A DNA stretch of 64,000 nt, from the NCBI GenBank assembly GCA_039105265.1, contig JAPFFF010000043.1, positions 372,001 to 436,000 on the forward strand, read 5' to 3'. Position numbers and translations under genes: made by a program. A model generated the notes under the pieces. The model made no database searches. It was not told where the DNA came from and saw only the letters and a program-made list of their open reading frames with translations. Positions 42,694-53,264 of this stretch are shown here, in pieces; position 1 is the first letter of the stretch, and each line of letters begins with the position of its first letter. Origin of the DNA: Tritrichomonas musculus (taxonomy: Eukaryota > Parabasalia > Tritrichomonadida > Tritrichomonadidae).

Positions 42694-42786
42694 TTAACAT
42701 CATTAAAATTTGTGAAAAAAACAAAATTGAATGTTGAAAAGAGTCAAATTTGATAAACCTAAGATAATATGAGTATTTTATTTTCG

Positions 42787-43512
42787 TTACCATACTTGAT
42801 CTACAAGAGATGGATCATCAATAAATGGATTTCTGTTTCCTTGAGATCTATTTATTGCATTATTTCGTGCAATTTCAAATGCACTTGGTGGGTAAAGTCT
42901 GTTCCAAAGTTTGAACGTTTCAACATTACCGACGGTTGAAAGTTTATAATCTGGATAAACAGTATAAAAATAAAAAACGGCACGAGCTATTTCTCCACGA
43001 TCTCGCTTTCTTGGCATAAAAATTTTAGATGAACTTACGCATGAATATCTGTCTTTCTGATCATCTGATGGAGCAGGAAGTTTACAATTATTTTTATTAC
43101 ACCATTTGGCACATTGGGAATAATCAAACTCACCAAATTGATAATTTGAACGAGCACTGTTTATAGAATTAGGAGAGGAAATGAGGTGATGAAGATCGCT
43201 CACCATTGGGCGCTTTTTACCAAATGTTGATTGTGGAACAACGTGCTCAGCATTAACAAATGATGCAGATGGAATTTCTTCTTTACCACACGTGAATCCA
43301 AAAAATTCAGTGTCATATATGAGACGAAGGGCACCATACTCGCAGTCGGTATGACCATACATTTGACGTCTTGAAGACGCGTAATCTCGATCAGTATGAT
43401 CGACATATAATTTTTGTAATTGACTTTTGAGATCTTGATCAATACGTGGGCGGAGTTTAATTCTATAGGAAGTAGCTGGGAATAAAAGAATGTTAAAAAA
43501 GGCGAAGAGCAT
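42787..43512 (-). CDS. secreted endonuclease I-family nuclease
   Basis: This 241-residue protein has an N-terminal hydrophobic segment (LFAFFNILLFPATS) that fits a signal peptide. The endonuclease I (NucM/EndA, His-Me finger) core follows, with GALRLIYDTEF, the catalytic NAEHVVPQSTFG (H90), SDLHHLISSPNSINSARSNY, FMPRKRDRGEIARAVFYFY and a C-terminal NAINRSQGNRNPFIDDP. Cysteines are present in pairs, consistent with secretion. It would degrade extracellular or phagocytosed DNA non-specifically using a metal ion. The family is chiefly bacterial, so lateral acquisition is plausible. The ATG at 43512 starts directly at the signal peptide. Confidence 0.92.
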   Translation of the reverse strand: MLFAFFNILLFPATSYRIKLRPRIDQDLKSQLQKLYVDHTDRDYASSRRQMYGHTDCEYGALRLIYDTEFFGFTCGKEEIPSASFVNAEHVVPQSTFGKKRPMVSDLHHLISSPNSINSARSNYQFGEFDYSQCAKWCNKNNCKLPAPSDDQKDRYSCVSSSKIFMPRKRDRGEIARAVFYFYTVYPDYKLSTVGNVETFKLWNRLYPPSAFEIARNNAINRSQGNRNPFIDDPSLVDQVW

Positions 43513-44412
43513 TTAGGCCGATTTTATCAATAATTGATATTTTCTTTATTTTTCTTACCAACGGAGTGTGAAATATAGTTAAGTGATGTTTTGATAAATT
43601 TTCAGAAAAAGTTAAATATTCATAAAAATAATTAATTCAAATTTCTAATCCAAATAATAGTTAAATATATTAAAATATTTAGGTTATTAAGAATTTTTTT
43701 ATGTATTTATTTATTATTAATATTATTCATATCAAATGCACAATTTAATATTTTGATTTATAAATTATATATGATAATATTCGAAATAAATAAATTGAAT
43801 TAACAGAAAAAATAAAATTATTTCAGATTATTTTTACTTAATATTTATTCTATATTATTTGATTTATATGATTTTATAATGTTTAATATAATTAATATAC
43901 ATTATTAAAATTATTAAAAACTAAAATACTTATTTAATATTTAAATATTGTTATTTGAATTTTTATAATTGTGTATTCAAAAATTTTTATTTTGAAAGAC
44001 ATTTTAAAAAAATAATAAATATTTTTATCATTGGAATATGACCATAGGAAATAAATAGTATTTAAAATTTTGAAAAGAAATCCATTCACGAATTGATAGA
44101 AATGAAATCGTTGTATGCCTTTCTTCAATCGAAAAATTTTTATTTTGAAATAGTAATAATTTTTATATTTAAATAAATCTATTCACGAATTGACCCATAA
44201 GAAAATAGATTTATTGAATAATCACCTGGATTTAAAAAAGTTATTCTTAAATGTTTTCATATGATCCATCAATGAGAAGATATGCTTTTTTTTCACCTTT
44301 GAAGTAAACGATGGGTTAAAAAAATACAACATGTTTATTTAAATAATTAATAAATTTAATTAGATTTATTAATTTTATGAAATCAATTCAATTTAGTTAA
44401 ATATCTAAACCA
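43513..44412. other. intergenic, very AT-rich, with an imperfect direct repeat
   Basis: AAAAATTTTTATTTTGAAA recurs at 43980 and 44133, and CATTCACGAATTGA recurs at 44090 and 44190, about 100-150 bases apart, suggesting a diverged duplication. No gene is visible. Confidence 0.5.
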
Positions 44413-44414
44413 TA

Positions 44415-46395
44415 GGGGTTGCAACGATAGAAAAAAAAGACGATTTTTTTTCTTTAACCTATCTTTACAAAAAACATATAAATATATTACAAAAATAATA
44501 CTTGTTATTTCCATATATTTATTTTTAAGAAATATCTATCAGCAGTGGAAATATCACTTTTGAATTTTCACAAGGAAAGGTATGGAAACTTCTATCCACT
44601 CGACAGATCATTTTTCTTTCAATATATAATTTTTAAATGACAGTATTAATGATAAATATAATATAAAAAAGACATATTTTTCGAGAGGAATTTAAGATAA
44701 AAATAAATTATTTTTTTGAAAAAAATTGAATCCTAATCTGGCTATCTTAATTCAAAAAACAATTTTTTTTTATTTTTATAAATATATTATTTTTAAATAT
44801 AATTATATAAGTAATTTATATTTCATGAGGAAGAACTCGAAATTTACCAATTTTTATATTCATATCACTTGTGATATGAATTATTTTTACCTAAAAGGCG
44901 AATTTTTTTTTACCTAAAAGGCGAATTTCAAAATTTTGAAAATTATGAGTTTATACAGGAAATTGTTTTCTAATTTTCTTCATATTAATATTAAAAATTC
45001 TATTCCCTATTCGTTCAAATCACTTTTTCCATTTTAATTGTTGATTATACATCATGGATAAGCAAACCAAGCAAAGATTATTCATTTTTAATATTTTTTC
45101 CTAAAACTCAAGCAAATTCGCCAAATTTACTAAATAAAAGCGATTTACAAAATAACTATCGTACAAATTCCAGCACATAGTTGGCAGATGAAAAAACTAT
45201 CGATAATTCATTTGTTTATAAGAAAAATAAAACATACTGGAATTAATAAAAGAATTATTTTGTAAATCGCTTTTATTTAGTGAGTTTTTTGAATTTGTTT
45301 GAGCTTTAGGAAAAGACATTCTAAAATAATTATCTTTGCATGGTTTACTTTTCCACGTTGCGCCGGGATATACATATGAATTGTTTTGTAAACTACTCTT
45401 ATTTAGTTATTTTGTTGAGTTTATTTGTGTCTTTGGAAGAAATACTTTAAAAAAATAAATTAACCTTTTTGGTCAAAAAATTTTCATCTTTATTGGTCAA
45501 TTATAAAATTCATATCATCAATGATATGAAGTATACAAAAAATTGATAACATCATATAAGATCTCCAAATCCACTCGAAAAACATGGTCTTTTTTTTTTA
45601 TTTTATTTTCTAATAAATAAAAAAATGAAGAACATATAAAAAAACTAAAAACATTTGTCGACTCATTCATCTTTAAATTGATTTTTTCTTTAAAAAACAT
45701 TTTTTTCTCATTATGCCTTTCATGAGATTTGAATTAAGCGCTTTCATGCTATTTTTAAATATGTTAGCAATATGATAAAACAATATTAGACATGTATTAA
45801 ACTTTGATGAGGATTTTTTCTGTTGATCAAAAGTTGCATATTTTTGTATTTCATTTTTTTCTTGTTTTTCGGTAATAAAATTAAAATTATATTTTTTTTG
45901 ATTTTATATTTATGCTACAAATATTATATACATGACGATGGACTAATTTTTAATAAAAAATGATCAATATTCGAGCTTTTTTTGCATAAAATAAAATTGA
46001 ATTGAAAAAGAGTTTCCATACCTTTCACAAGGTTCGTTCGATTTTGAACCAATCGAAAAAAGTAAAAAATATAAGATTTTCTGGTATTTTTATTATTTAT
46101 TTTATATATTATTTATTTATAAAACATTATTTTTGACCAACATTGATCAAAAATAGAGATATTTTTAATTCAAATTTCACAAATTTTTTGTTTGATATTT
46201 CGTTTCAAAAAAATCGAACGAACCTTGTGAAAATTCAAAAGTGATATTTCCACTGCTGATAGATATTTTAAAAAACTGAGTAATAATTTATATTTAGTAT
46301 TAAGAATAAACGATATTTATTTATTTATTTAATAAATCCATTAGATATTTTATTTTTCATTCAATTTTCTGACAAAATCCTATCGTTGTATCCCC
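44415..46395. mobile_element. 2.0-kb non-autonomous element with TA flanks
   Basis: Left end GGGGTTGCAACGATAG and right end CTATCGTTGTATCCCC are inverted repeats with two mismatches, each flanked by TA (44413-44414 and 46396-46397). Further inside, the segment 44528-44576 (ATCTATCAGCAGTGGAAATA onward) is repeated inverted at 46217-46268, so the terminal repeats are long and discontinuous. A nested foldback is at 45057-45350. No transposase frame exists. TA duplication fits the Tc1/mariner superfamily. Confidence 0.8.
45057..45350. repeat. about 0.3-kb foldback (long inverted repeat)
   Basis: Arms of nearly 100 bases face each other across about 99 bases. The inner 27 bases (ACTAAATAAAAGCGATTTAC onward, ending 45155, and the complement beginning 45255) pair perfectly and the outer part pairs imperfectly (GCAAAGATTATT against AATTATCTTTGC). 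A third, diverged partial copy (GTAAACTACTCTTATTTAGT) follows near 45390. Confidence 0.85.
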
Positions 46396-46789
46396 TATTC
46401 TAAACCTTGTTTTTTTATTTGCACTTTTTTTTTGTTACTTTCTAGCAAGGAAAACTAAAATTATCATCATAATTTAGAACGAATCATTAGTTAAATTGAA
46501 AACAAATGCGCAATTGTGGTGAATAGAAATAAAACTGTATATTTTGTAATAAAATGAATTCTTTTTGTGGAAAATTCAGAACTTTGTCTTCAACAATATA
46601 TATATAATATGAAACATCAATGAATTGGTGCATAGAATTTAAAATGAAAAATTTTATCCATTGTTTTTTTTTTTTAATCTAATTCAATCTATTTATCTGA
46701 TTATTATAAGTTTGTTAATGAACATAACTTATTAGTCATAAAAAAATTAAACAATTACTTAATAATGCACAATTATTTAAAAATGATTA

Positions 46790-46903
46790 TAGTACTGTTC
46801 ATTTGTTGCTGGAAAAAAAGCAAATAAAATAGATTTTTTCCTTAACGTCTTTTTGTCAGATTTTCCTTCTTAATGAACATTTTACCTAATATGAACAGTA
46901 CTA
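46790..46903. mobile_element. 114-bp MITE with TA flanks
   Basis: TAGTACTGTTCAT at the left end and ATGAACAGTACTA at the right end are perfect complements, each bordered by TA. No coding capacity. Its end (TAGT...) resembles that of the larger element starting at 46977, 73 bases away. Confidence 0.8.
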
Positions 46904-47314
46904 TATGGTGGCTCTGAGAAACCTTTTTTTGGCATTCAAAAAGATTCAGCGGCACTGTAAAATGATAAATAAAATATAGTGTATAGACAAAAAAAAATTA
47001 ATGGACAAAAACAACTTAATTTGCTTTAGAAATATATTTTTGCCTTGAAAATTTGTACAAATATACTTCATCATCTAATAATAAAAATATTCTATTTTCA
47101 AGCATTTTCTTTGAGTTTTTAATTATCATATATTTTTTAACATTTCTATAAATGAGTTCTTAAAACAGATTTTACCAACTTTATAAATAATAAATATTAT
47201 ATTAAATATTTTTTTAAAGTAATATAAGAATAAGAACTAAATAATTTTAGGATATAACAATTTTTATTTTTTTTATTTTTTATCAAAAAGTTTTCATATA
47301 ACCTTTTTATAAAA

Positions 47315-47384
47315 TTTTACGAATTTCCCGTATAACTTTTTGTGAGCGCTAGCTCACAAAAAGTTAGGAGGAAAATTCGTAAAT
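47315..47384. repeat. palindrome with ACTTTTTGTGAGC core
   Basis: TAACTTTTTGTGAGC (47333-47347) and GCTCACAAAAAGTTA (47352-47366) pair perfectly around a 4-base loop. Outer arms TTTACGAATTTCC and GGAAAATTCGTAAA extend the pairing. A smaller hairpin CTTTTTGAG/CTCAAAAAG follows at 47402-47428. Confidence 0.9.
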
Positions 47385-48335
47385 CTCTGAATTGAATACC
47401 CTTTTTGAGTTTTTTTCTCTCAAAAAGTGTGCATTCAAGAGATTTTTAGATTTTTTTTTCAACAAAATCCTAAATAATGGAGTTTTGATCAAACTAATAG
47501 AATTTTTGATATATATTTTTAAACCTAATTTTATTTATATAAAAAAAATGGGAAAATCTTCATTATTTAAGATAAATAATATCAAAAAGTGACCTCTTTA
47601 TTTTTGCAAATCTAATGCATATTTATATTGTTCTCAGTATATAAAACATTATAAATGGTAAGGATATCACAAATAGCTTTTTGAAAGAGGAAAAAATCTA
47701 ATTAAAGTCAACTTTTTTAAGAATTTTTGTAAAATGGTTCTTTTACATAAATTGGTTAAAGAAAATGAAAATCTATTATTTTTATTTGGTTTTATATTAG
47801 ATGAATATAAACTATTTTTTAAAAATCATATCATAATTTTATGCAAATATTGACTTTGATGGCAATTTTCATTTTATTGAAAAAAAGATGAATAATTCAA
47901 TTTAAAGAAATGTTATCAATGATTCAATCTAATATTTTTTAAAAGCATGAATTAAGTGTTTTACCTATAGCAAAATATTTAAGATTGCCTAAATATTTCC
48001 CCAAATAAAATGAAATTTCTGTTTTTTAATTTTTCGATATTATTTTAACAATACCCCAACTTTAAAATCTTAAAATCCATTTAAAAAACAATTTATTAAA
48101 TAATAAATATGTTTTGCAGATTTTTATCCCAAAAAAAGATAAGAATCAGAGTTTTTTTGATAATCGCAAATAATAATGACTTTTAAAAAATTCGATCCCG
48201 TTTAAAGTTAGTTTCATAATTTCTATGTTTTTAAGATTAATATCAATAATGTAATGAATTATTTGTAAATCAATAAATATCTATGAAGATAATAAAAATT
48301 TTTATCCATTTAAAAAATTGATTTAACCGAAAATA

Positions 48336-49453
48336 CCCTTACAAATTAACTGTCATTTTTTTTTGCGGAATAAACGTACGAGTAAACGTAAGAAGAAATT
48401 TTTGAAAAATTTTCTCACAAATAATTTTACTTTCTCTCTCAAAATCTGACAATTCTTTTTATTCCCATTGAATTTTTTTGAAATAATTTTTTTTTTATTA
48501 GAATTTTGACCGTTTATTATTGATTTTACATGTAAATGAGGTTTTTCTTTATATTTAACAAATATTTGGATAAAATCTTTGGAGATTTAAATCATTATAT
48601 CCTATATTATTTAATGCCCAAGTTATAACGAATTTTGTTTTTTTAATCGTTAGCAATTTTTTTATTAATAAAAAATTCGAATTAAATCCCAATATTTATA
48701 GTTATAATATAATTATAAATAATATTAAATTTATTTATACCATTTTTTTAATATAAATCTCATTATTCATCGACTTTTTCTATATTTTTTTATTTAAAAA
48801 AAGCTAAAATTGAAATTTTTGAGTGATTATTATATAAAATTAAGATTCATACTTAAGTATTATACTTAAGTATTATCTAAAACGCACATTGGAAGCACAA
48901 ATTAATCAAATTATAGCGATTTTAAATCTTTATGGAATAATATTAAAAAAAGCAAAAAGGGTCAAATAAAAAGCATAATAAGAGAATGATTATAAAGAAT
49001 ATGTTTAGTAAAAACCATAAAATTAAAAAGAATCGAAAAAAATAAATATCGTCATCGAATAATCTTTCAAATTTGAATTAGCAACGAATTGAGATCATCT
49101 ATACACTTAGGAACTGTAATAATATTTTGGTCTCGATGTTTCAGAAGCAAGATTTAAGTAGAAATTGAGCAAAGGAACTTGTATAAAAAAATGGGTGAAT
49201 TTTATGATTTACGATCACTCTTTCAAAATTAGATTATATTCACTTTTTCATAAAAAATAAGATTTTCTTATAAAGCATATTTCTTTCTAATAAAATCTAA
49301 AGGATTACTAATTATAAATTAAAAATAATATGTTTTGTAAATGACAATTCTTTTTTGAATTGAGTTTATTCAAAAAAAAATTTTAAAAATTTTAAATGAA
49401 AATTATACGTACGTTTATTCCGCAAAAAAAAATGACAGTTAATTTGTAAGGGT
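48336..49453. mobile_element. 1.1-kb element nested inside the 2.8-kb element
   Basis: Terminal inverted repeats of about 45 bases (CCCTTACAAATTAACTGTCA onward through GCGGAATAAACGTACG) match with a single-base indel in a T run. TA flanks both ends (48334-48335 and 49454-49455). No coding capacity. Insertion within 46977-49798 makes it the younger of the two, or part of a composite. Confidence 0.88.
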
Positions 49454-49969
49454 AATAAAGAACCTTTTTTCAATTTATATTTTGATTTTTAATTATTTTA
49501 TCTGACAATAATTATGAGCATCATGTGTCAATTAATAATTAAACTTTTAATTCCATTTTAATCAATTGCTTATGGAGATAATAGTAAAAAATAGGTTTTT
49601 CTTATTATGAAATTAACAACAGATCTAATCATGTAATTAAAGTAATAATCATTAAAATAAAATATATAATAAATATAAAATAATATTATTAAATTATAAT
49701 TTAAAACACTTCAATATTCAAGAAAATAAATCAACTTTTTATGTGGAGGTGAAGTGAAAGTCGTTTTTGTCCATTAATTTTTTTTTGTCTATACACTATA
49801 AAAAAAAAAAAAAAAAAACTTTTTGGTTTTTAGAAATTTTTTACTGAAGCTACATAACGCTTAGCCGATGTTGATTATAGCCTCAGAAAATGCCTACCCA
49901 AACAGAATAGATACATAAAATTGATTGTTCACGATGAATCAAAAATAGATATATATATATCTATAGGTT

Positions 49970-50584
49970 TCAACTAATAATACAACATGATTCTTCATTT
50001 AATTTTTCTTTTTCTTTTTCTTTTAGTTTTTCTTGAGAATTCATTGCAATTCTTGCAACTCTTTCAAATAAGACTTCAATGCTATTATAATTTATGCTTG
50101 AACATTCTATGTAACAATGAGCACCGTTTTTTTCTGCAACATATTCTGCAATTTTTTTTGGAACCAATTTTTTTTCTTCAAAGGCATTAAAATAATTAAA
50201 TGGTTTAATATCAACATTATTTTTATCTCTTAAATCGCCTTTTATTCCAACTAAAATGAAAGGAGTACCGGGACATTCTTCTTTTATTTCAGGAATCCAC
50301 TTTTTTTCTGCATTTTCTAGAGATTGTTTATTATCAATTGAAAAACAAATACAAAAAATATCAGTTTCAAAATAGCCAAGTGCTCTTAAACTACTACCTT
50401 CACTGCGACAATGGTCCCATATCTGGAAATTGATTTCATTGTCATCATTAAATATTTTTTGTGAAAAAGAATAAATAGAAGTAGGAATGCAATATCCAGG
50501 GCAAACTTTTGTTGTATAAGTGATTAAAAGGCTTGTTTTACCAATGCCTGTATCGCCAAGGAAATGTATTTTACAATGCTTCAT
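49970..50584 (-). CDS. Rac/Rho-like small GTPase with divergent switch II
   Basis: 204 residues. The P-loop is GDTGIGKTSLL (G1), switch I keeps the threonine in IPTSI, NKxD is replaced by GIKGDLRD (compare Rac GTKLDLRD), G5 is ECSS, and the C-terminus CCIIS fits a prenylated CaaX box (CIIS). Rac-like stretches TDIFCICFSID and KWIPEIKEECPGTPFILVG place it in the Rho/Rac branch, which controls actin and membrane remodelling. The G3 motif DxxGQE, which supplies the catalytic glutamine, reads WDHCRSEGSS, so intrinsic GTP hydrolysis may be low. It sits between two transposon-derived blocks yet the frame is intact. ATG at 50584 with GTCA directly upstream. Confidence 0.88.
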   Translation of the reverse strand: MKHCKIHFLGDTGIGKTSLLITYTTKVCPGYCIPTSIYSFSQKIFNDDNEINFQIWDHCRSEGSSLRALGYFETDIFCICFSIDNKQSLENAEKKWIPEIKEECPGTPFILVGIKGDLRDKNNVDIKPFNYFNAFEEKKLVPKKIAEYVAEKNGAHCYIECSSINYNSIEVLFERVARIAMNSQEKLKEKEKEKLNEESCCIIS

Positions 50585-50806
50585 TGACTTAAAATAATAA
50601 TAATTATTATTTCGTTCAATAGATTTTTTAAATGCCGCTTAAGAAATTTTATTAAGGGCACATTTTTTTTTTTTCTGATGAAATATATAATGAAAAAATA
50701 TAATAATAAGGTTTTATGAACAAAATCTGTAATTATATAACTTTATTATTTTGAATTAATATGCATTTGTAAATTATTATAGCAAATTATGAATTTTTTT
50801 TTTTAA

Positions 50807-51149
50807 GGTTCTCCTTTCAAATTCATAAGATTAAATTCAATGAGATTTCACAAATAAAATATACATAAATATCGTTTTTAAAAATGAATTAAAATATAAA
50901 ATTTATATAGATATATATTTCAAATGATTGAATAAAAATATATTTATGAAATCTTACCGATTTTTTTTTTTACAGATAGAAATCATAGAATTAAAAAATC
51001 AATAAAATTTTGAATAAAAGATTTAATCGTTGAGGTCAAATATTTTTATTTTTCACCAAAACTTTTTCCGAAAAATGCTCTATTGAATTATATATTCTAT
51101 GAGTTAATTCAATATTGAATAATTTACATTTTTTTAGGGAAGGAGAACC
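50807..51149 (-). mobile_element. TTAA-flanked MITE (piggyBac-like), copy 2
   Basis: 343 bp, inverted relative to the copy at 42347-42693 and near-identical along its length. It begins GGTTCTCCTTTC and ends GGAGAACC with TTAA on each side (50803-50806 and 51150-51153). It lies upstream of the small GTPase gene. Confidence 0.9.
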
Positions 51150-51359
51150 TTAAATATGCAGTCAAATAAATATCTAAGATCATTATTATTGCAACTTATC
51201 CGTGTTTTAATAATTATTTTTAGTAATAACTTTAAAGAATAAAAAAAGATTATAAAAATAGTACACTGAGTCATGAAGAGAATTTATTTATTATAAAATA
51301 AAACATTCACATTTTTTAAGCTTTAATAATAAACATAACTTAATAACTAAATTTTTTTT
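51150..51359. other. short spacer
   Basis: AT-rich sequence between two mobile elements. TTATAAAATAAA here also occurs near 52215. Confidence 0.4.
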
Positions 51360-52173
51360 AAACTACCTTCCAAAATCTAGACCCCACAAATTATTTGAGA
51401 GGAATTCAAAATATTATTTTTTTATTTGATAAGATTATTTTTTATTTCTGGGGTCTAGTTTTTGGACATTCAATAAATTAAATATAAATTGAAAAATTAA
51501 ATACTTTTTATACAAGAAAATTGAATTAAATTGAATAGAAAAAGAAAATTGAATAAAAATTAAAATAAATAATAAGTTATCAATATGGATTCATTGTTTC
51601 ATCATCTGTTCCATTTTCATCATCTTCCTCAAACTCTTCCTCCTCCTCTTCTTCTTCCTCAAATTCATATATTTCTTCTTCTTCATACTCATATATATTA
51701 TCTTCATTTTCTTGATCTTCTTCTTCAAATATTTCTTCTTCTTCTCTTAAATATTCAATGATGCTTTCAAGTTCAAAAGGTATATTTTGTATAATATTAT
51801 GGTGCTTTTTGTAATCTTTAATTTTTCTTTCAATTTCAATTGCTTTATTTTTTATAATTGTGAGAAATCGTCTGAACTGTCATCGGATTTTGATTTATGC
51901 TGTTGTTTATACGAAAACTGATCTTGATTATCAGATATATTTTGGTCATCATTATTATCAGCAAAATTTTGATTAGATTGTGAAAAATCGTCTGAACTGT
52001 CATCGGATTTTGATTTATGCTGTTGTTTATGTTGCACTTGATCTTGAGTTGTAGAATAATTTATGCCCATTAATTTTATATTAAATTCAATGATATTCAA
52101 AATTTGTATATTATTCTCAAAGTTTTCAATATATTTAAAAAAATTGAGGGGTCTAGATTTTGGAAGATAGTTT
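51360..52173. mobile_element. 0.8-kb inverted-repeat-bounded element carrying an acidic ORF
   Basis: AACTACCTTCCAAAATCTAG with ACCCC at 51361-51385 is repeated inverted at 52148-52172 with one mismatch (GGTCTAGATTTTGGAAGATA). A third partial copy (GGGGTCTAGTTTTTGGA) lies at 51445. The boundaries enclose the acidic repeat ORF. No target duplication is clear and no transposase is present, so the mobile nature is inferred from the terminal inverted repeats. Confidence 0.6.
51580..52070 (-). pseudogene. acidic, repeat-containing ORF broken by a frameshift
   Basis: From the ATG at 52070 (MGINYSTTQDQVQHKQQHKS) the frame encodes two copies of KQQHKSKSDDSSDDFSQ separated by an Asn/Asp-rich stretch, then hits a stop after DDFSQL. 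In the +1 frame the sequence continues without a stop as IIKNKAIEIERKIKDYKKHH followed by a long Glu-rich tail ending TDDETMNPY at 51580. The two parts would give one protein of about 160 residues, basic/polar then strongly acidic. No family is recognised. The repeat encoding DDFSQ is duplicated at the DNA level (about 51860-51911 and 51973-52031). TCAATGATATT-type sequence precedes the ATG. Confidence 0.5.
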
Positions 52174-52196
52174 ATTATCATAAAATAATAAGCCAC

Positions 52197-53264
52197 AAGA
52201 ATACTTTTCCTTATAAAATAAACAATTCACTGTTTTTAGGAACAAATAAAAAGAAACACCTCAAATATTTATTTCATAATTAGAGACTTATCAAAATTAT
52301 TTTTAATTTTAAAATTCCAACGATATTTTGCATTAAATGTATTTATTAGAAAAAAGACTAGTAATTCAATTAAATTGAGTTTTTTCAGGTAATAACTTTT
52401 TGGCCAAAAAGAATTACATTTGCAAAAAAGTTGTCATCTTTTGTAAAATTTTATTTTTTCACAAAAAAATTTATTTTGTTTCAATTTCCAATTTTTTTGA
52501 AATAACTTTTTTTATTGATTACAAAAAGTATTTGCCATTTAAATATCTTTTTTAAAATAATTTTTTTTTGTGCAAATATAACTTTAAAAAATTAAAGAAA
52601 TTGCTCATATTGTGATTACAAATTATTTGCAATTATTTATATATTCTTTTATTCATAAATTAGGTGTGATTATGAGTAAAAATTGATATAACTTTAGTGT
52701 TGCTGTGAGGTTTGCAGGATATATGCTCTACAAAAATGTAAAATAGAAATAAAATATTTCAAAAGAAAAAAATTATTGTTCTTAAAAGATTGCTATGATT
52801 GGTTATCGTGCTCATATATTATTGTACTTTCTTAGAAACAAAGAAGTTGTTCTTTTTTATTTTCAAAGTTTTAGAGATAATTTTCATTCTTCTCAATTTA
52901 TTAAAATATTGATAACCTTGAATATTTTTAATGTTGGTTTTTGTAAATAGTATATTGTAATTTACGCAAAAAAAATTTGTTTTAAAATTATTTTTTTTAT
53001 AACAAAAACCATTGCAAATATGCAACAACAAGTTTTTTCAAAATTATATTTATTTTTGAAATAAATCAATTTATTCAAAATTTTATCGATTTTTTGTTTT
53101 CACTTCAAAATAATCGTAAAAAATGGTTATTTTAAAAAACAAATATTTTTTTAATTAGAGATTTCTTTTGCGTTTTTTCAGGATTTTTTAAAATTAAATT
53201 GTTTTTAATATATAAATCATGGAATTTTAAAAAAGCTAAGACTTTTTCATTAGTCTCTATTGAT
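52197..53264. other. intergenic, very AT-rich
   Basis: No gene is visible. The perfect 16-base palindrome CTTTTTGGCCAAAAAG lies at 52396-52411. Long A/T tracts dominate. Confidence 0.5.

Larger units (their letters stand above)
46977..49798. mobile_element. 2.8-kb non-autonomous element with 36-bp perfect terminal inverted repeats
   Basis: The first 36 bases (TAGTGTATAGACAAAAAAAA onward to GGACAAAAAC, 46977-47012) are found as an exact reverse complement at 49763-49798. TA lies outside each end. Inside are a large palindrome at 47315-47384 and a second complete element at 48336-49453. No transposase frame can be read; the longest ORF is 66 codons. The exactness of the terminal repeats argues for recent activity. 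Confidence 0.85.
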
